The position numbers and the translations under genes were made by a program. Shown here in pieces: positions 61,306 to 64,000 of a stretch of 64,000 nucleotides of DNA. Origin of the DNA: UBA9620 sp965220695. Lineage in GTDB: Bacteria > Acidobacteriota > Vicinamibacteria > Vicinamibacterales > UBA8438. Within the stretch, counting starts at the first letter, position 1. The number at the start of each line of letters is the position of its first letter. The notes beneath the pieces were generated by a model. It saw only the letters and a program-made list of their open reading frames with translations, had not been told where the DNA came from and did no database searches. Where the stretch lies: the NCBI GenBank assembly GCA_965220695.1, contig OZ244838.1, positions 2,170,001-2,234,000 on the forward strand, in the 5' to 3' direction.

Positions 61306-63645
61306 TCAGCCCTCCGGAATGCGCCGCAGCCTGAACGGCACGCTCTCGACGATGGCGGTGACGAGCGCCGAGAAGCGGTAGTTCCCGGTTTCGACTCGGC
61401 GGCGGATCTGCCGTACTGCCGGACGGTCGTACGATTCGAGACCGCGCCCCAGCGCGTAGGTCAGCAGCCGGTCGGCCAGCGTTTCGACGAACTCCTGGCG
61501 GCGGGACAGCAGGATCTCCCGCAGACCGCGCGGCCCGTCGACCAGGGTACCGTCCGGCAGGGCGCCGGAGGCCTCGACCGGGACGCCGTCGTCCTCCGTG
61601 CGATACCTGCCCACCGCGTCGAAATTCTCCAGTGCGAATCCGAGCGGGTCGAGCCTGGCGTGACAGACGGCGCAGGCCGGACTGGCCCGGTGCTGTTCCA
61701 GCGCCTCGCGCAGACTGCCGGCCGAGGTCCCGGCGCGCTCGTCCAGCGCCGGCACGTCGGCCGGCGGCGGCGGCGGCGGTGCGCCAAGGAGGTTCTCGAG
61801 CACCCACTTGCCGCGCAGCACCGGTGAGGTGCGTGTCGGATAGGACGTGACCATCAGGACGCTGGCATGGGTCAGAATACCGCCGCGGGCGGTTCCGTCG
61901 AGCGGCACCCGCCGGAAGTAGCCCCCCTCCACGCCGTCGATGTCGTAGAACCGGGCCAGCCGCTCGTTCAGGAACGTGTAGTCCCCGTCGATCAACTCCA
62001 GCACACTGCGGTCGTCGCGGACCAGGTGCTCGAGAAACAGCTCCGTCTCGCGCTGGAACGCGTAGCGCAGTGCGTCGTCGAACCGCGCGAAGCGCTCGGG
62101 GTCCGGCGACCAGTCGGCAACGTTGCGAAGCTGCAGCCACTGCCCCCCGAAGTTCTCCACCAACGCCCGCGCCCGCGGGTCGGCCAGCATCCGCGCGATC
62201 TGCGCTTCGACCACGTCCGGATCGCCGAGGCGGCCCGCTTCGGCCAGCCCCAGCAGCTCGTCGTCCGGAATGCTGCTCCAGAGAAAAAACGAAAGCCGTG
62301 ACGCCAGGTCGAGGTCGGAGATCCGATACACGGCGCCCGGCGCACCATCTTCCGGCGCGCGCGCGGTCCGGAAAAGGAAGTTCGGCGAGACGAGCACGCC
62401 GCTCAGCGCCATTTCGATGCCATCGTCGAAGCTTGCGCCGTCCCTGCGCCCCACCACGAACAGGTCGACCAGGGGGTCGACGTCAGCCCGGGTCACCGGC
62501 CGCCGATATGCACGGCGGGCCAGCGAAGTCAGGATCTGCCGGGCGCAGGGTTCTTCCGGCTCGCCCGTCAGCGGCCGACAACCGAAAATGCGGCGCCGGC
62601 TCTCGGTCGCTCCGGGCCCGTCCGCCGCGAACGGCCCGCCGACCAGGACATAGTCGACCGACACCCCGTTGACCAGCTGCGTGTCGCGACCCTCGGTCGT
62701 TGCGTACTCGGTCAGAACGCCGGCGGCGATCTCGTGATCGCCCGCAGGCAGCGGCAGCCGCACCTCGAGATTGCGGGTCCCCTGGTTGGCTTCCTGCGCA
62801 TCGAAATCGGCGTCCAGCAGCCGCACGCGCCTCCCGTCAACGCGCAGGTCGACCCGCGGCGCCGGCAGCCCGGCCGCACGGCGGCCACGGACCCGGACCG
62901 TGAGCGTGTATTCGGCATCGAAGGGGAAGAAGTGCCGGAACAGGAGGCCGCCGCGCAGGTTCGGCGGCAGTCCGTCGATCTCCTCGTTGCGGGTGCCCGG
63001 GCGCGGCGAGTATTTCTCGACCACCGGCCGTGGTGTGCCGATGCCGATCGCCAGTCGGCTGGTGCGCCGCGCCGCCGCCAGGTACTTCTCGATGTGCAGC
63101 GGCGACACCGTCAGCACATCGCCGATGTTGTCGAACCCGTAGCCGGAGTCGTCGGCCGGCAGGTCGCGCGCGTGATCGAGGTCGAGCCCCAGCAGGTCAC
63201 GCACCGCGTTGCGGTATTCCGCGCGATTCAGCCGATGGATTGCCGGCGCGCCCGGGATGGGGTGCTGGTCGGCCGCGCGATCGAGCTCGGTCTCGATCCA
63301 GCGCACCAGGCGCGCTGCCGTGCCGGCATCCGGTCTCGGCCGTCCCGGCGGCGGCATCTCGCCGGACCGCAGTTTCCGCAGCACCTGCTCGAGCACCGGC
63401 GCCTGCGCCGCCACGTTGGAGGCGTCCACGCCGGCCAGCGTCAAACCGGCGGTCAGCGTGCGGTCGTTGTGGCACCCGAGACAGTAGCGGGCGACCGTCG
63501 TCTCGAAGATGTCGCCAGCGCTCGCCTCGTCCGATTGCCGTCCTTGCGCGCGGGCGTCCGGAATCGCAACGAGGCAAGCCACGACCGGCACCAACAGCGC
63601 CACCTGAAACAACGGTTGTCCGGTCACTGCCTGCGAGTTTACCAT
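61306..63645 (-). CDS. DUF1592/DUF1588/DUF1587 planctomycete-type cytochrome c protein
   Basis: This 779-residue protein from ATG 63645 has a signal peptide (LFQVALLVPVVACLVAIPD) and one c-type heme site in VARYCLGCHNDRTLTAG. Domains in order are PSCyt/DUF1587 (IHRLNRAEYRNAVRDLLGLD), DUF1595, DUF1592 (DLASRLSFFLWSSIPDDELL), DUF1588 (RGGILTHASVLMVTSYPTRT and CHARLDPLGFALENFDAVGR) and DUF1585 at the end (LADRLLTYALGRGLESYDRP). Such proteins pair with DUF1552. The start is five bases from the divergent ankyrin gene start. Confidence 0.94.
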   Translation of the reverse strand: MVNSQAVTGQPLFQVALLVPVVACLVAIPDARAQGRQSDEASAGDIFETTVARYCLGCHNDRTLTAGLTLAGVDASNVAAQAPVLEQVLRKLRSGEMPPPGRPRPDAGTAARLVRWIETELDRAADQHPIPGAPAIHRLNRAEYRNAVRDLLGLDLDHARDLPADDSGYGFDNIGDVLTVSPLHIEKYLAAARRTSRLAIGIGTPRPVVEKYSPRPGTRNEEIDGLPPNLRGGLLFRHFFPFDAEYTLTVRVRGRRAAGLPAPRVDLRVDGRRVRLLDADFDAQEANQGTRNLEVRLPLPAGDHEIAAGVLTEYATTEGRDTQLVNGVSVDYVLVGGPFAADGPGATESRRRIFGCRPLTGEPEEPCARQILTSLARRAYRRPVTRADVDPLVDLFVVGRRDGASFDDGIEMALSGVLVSPNFLFRTARAPEDGAPGAVYRISDLDLASRLSFFLWSSIPDDELLGLAEAGRLGDPDVVEAQIARMLADPRARALVENFGGQWLQLRNVADWSPDPERFARFDDALRYAFQRETELFLEHLVRDDRSVLELIDGDYTFLNERLARFYDIDGVEGGYFRRVPLDGTARGGILTHASVLMVTSYPTRTSPVLRGKWVLENLLGAPPPPPPADVPALDERAGTSAGSLREALEQHRASPACAVCHARLDPLGFALENFDAVGRYRTEDDGVPVEASGALPDGTLVDGPRGLREILLSRRQEFVETLADRLLTYALGRGLESYDRPAVRQIRRRVETGNYRFSALVTAIVESVPFRLRRIPEG

Positions 63646-63650
63646 TGGCC

Positions 63651-64000
63651 ATGGCGAGAACGCTGCACGTCTGGTGTGTGCTGCTGCTTGGCGTCGGCGC
63701 CGCCCCGGCCGCCGCCCAGAACGGTGCCGCGACGGAGGTCGACTCGGCACTCTTCGAGGCGGTGCAACGCCGCGATCGCGACGCCGTCATCGCGCTCGTC
63801 GAGCAGGACGCAGACGTTCGCGCCACCCGACTCGACGGTTCCACGCCGCTCGCCTGGGCCGCGGTTCGGGACGACACCGGGATCGCCCAATCCCTGCTCG
63901 ACGCCGGCGCCGACCCCGACACCGCCGACGAAAACGGCGAGACGCCGCTGCTGCTCGCCAGCGTGAACGGCAACGTCATGCTGGCGCGCCTGTTGCTCGA
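63651..64000 (+). CDS. Ankyrin-repeat protein, 5' part (cut by window end)
   Basis: ATG 63651 opens an ORF that continues past the window edge. A signal peptide (LHVWCVLLLGVGAAPAAAQ) is followed by ankyrin repeats: LFEAVQRRDRDAVIALVEQD, GSTPLAWAAVRDDTGIAQSL and GETPLLLASVNGNVMLARLL. It is divergent from the DUF1592-type gene. Secreted ankyrin proteins are frequent next to that family. The function is unknown. Confidence 0.88.
   Translation, partial: MARTLHVWCVLLLGVGAAPAAAQNGAATEVDSALFEAVQRRDRDAVIALVEQDADVRATRLDGSTPLAWAAVRDDTGIAQSLLDAGADPDTADENGETPLLLASVNGNVMLARLLL

Overview
This is a high-GC bacterial chromosome segment that most resembles Acidobacteriota, probably the Vicinamibacteria lineage. 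That assignment is inferred from gene content: ADOP-type MacB/FtsX permeases in tandem, a DUF1552 plus planctomycete-type cytochrome c (DUF1592-like) pair, several secreted PQQ-type or beta-propeller dehydrogenases, DUF2911, a Prx6-type peroxiredoxin and a monomeric isocitrate dehydrogenase. No rRNA or tRNA gene was seen.

Region 1 (1-5.4 kb) is a worn accessory zone. It holds an AAA+/DUF4143 ATPase, a decayed Xre/MbcA/ParS-type antitoxin, a phosphoribosyltransferase-fold protein, a phospholipase D-fold nuclease-like protein, an internally deleted IS1634-like transposase remnant, and a CARF-family gene (DxTHG motif) cut off at that remnant.

Region 2 (5.4-22.4 kb) is a type I-G (formerly I-U) CRISPR-Cas locus. 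The interference genes lie on the minus strand in transcription order csb1 (Cas7), csb2 (Cas5-Cas6), cas3 with a C-terminal HD domain, and a Csb3/Cas8-like gene. They are preceded by a truncated second cas3. The adaptation genes, a cas4-cas1 fusion and cas2, lie on the plus strand. A promoter-bearing leader and an array of 36 repeats follow. An IS3-family element splits the array into 16 and 20 repeats. The 3 kb between the interference and adaptation modules carries two toxin-antitoxin operons, a broken third antitoxin, and a solitary degenerate copy of the CRISPR repeat (13855-13890). That solo repeat is the most interesting single feature: it could be a CreR/CreA-like regulatory guide or an array relic.

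Region 3 (22.4-30.7 kb) moves from accessory genes to chromosomal genes. It has a small low-GC ORF, a zinc-ribbon/TerB-like/PH-like protein, a third VapBC pair with a palindromic and apparently leaderless promoter, a peroxiredoxin, a beta-propeller protein, a serine hydrolase, and an OmpR-type two-component operon.

Region 4 (30.7-36 kb) contains a tandem pair of ADOP permeases. One is intact. The other is decaying and carries a self-templated insertion.

Region 5 (36-64 kb) is metabolic. It encodes a fatty acid desaturase, a Tat-exported amidase, two soluble PQQ sugar dehydrogenase homologues, a NYN/LOTUS-type protein, a PQQ alcohol dehydrogenase homologue, DUF2911, an epoxide-hydrolase-like enzyme, an HpcH/HpaI-type aldolase, a cytochrome c-like protein, a matrixin-like protease, a sulfite-oxidase-fold protein with a cytochrome b partner flanked by two cyclase-family proteins, monomeric Icd, DUF1552, a duplicated 201-residue secreted protein, the DUF1592-type cytochrome, and the start of an ankyrin protein. 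Dispersed palindromic repeats sit in many of the intergenic gaps.
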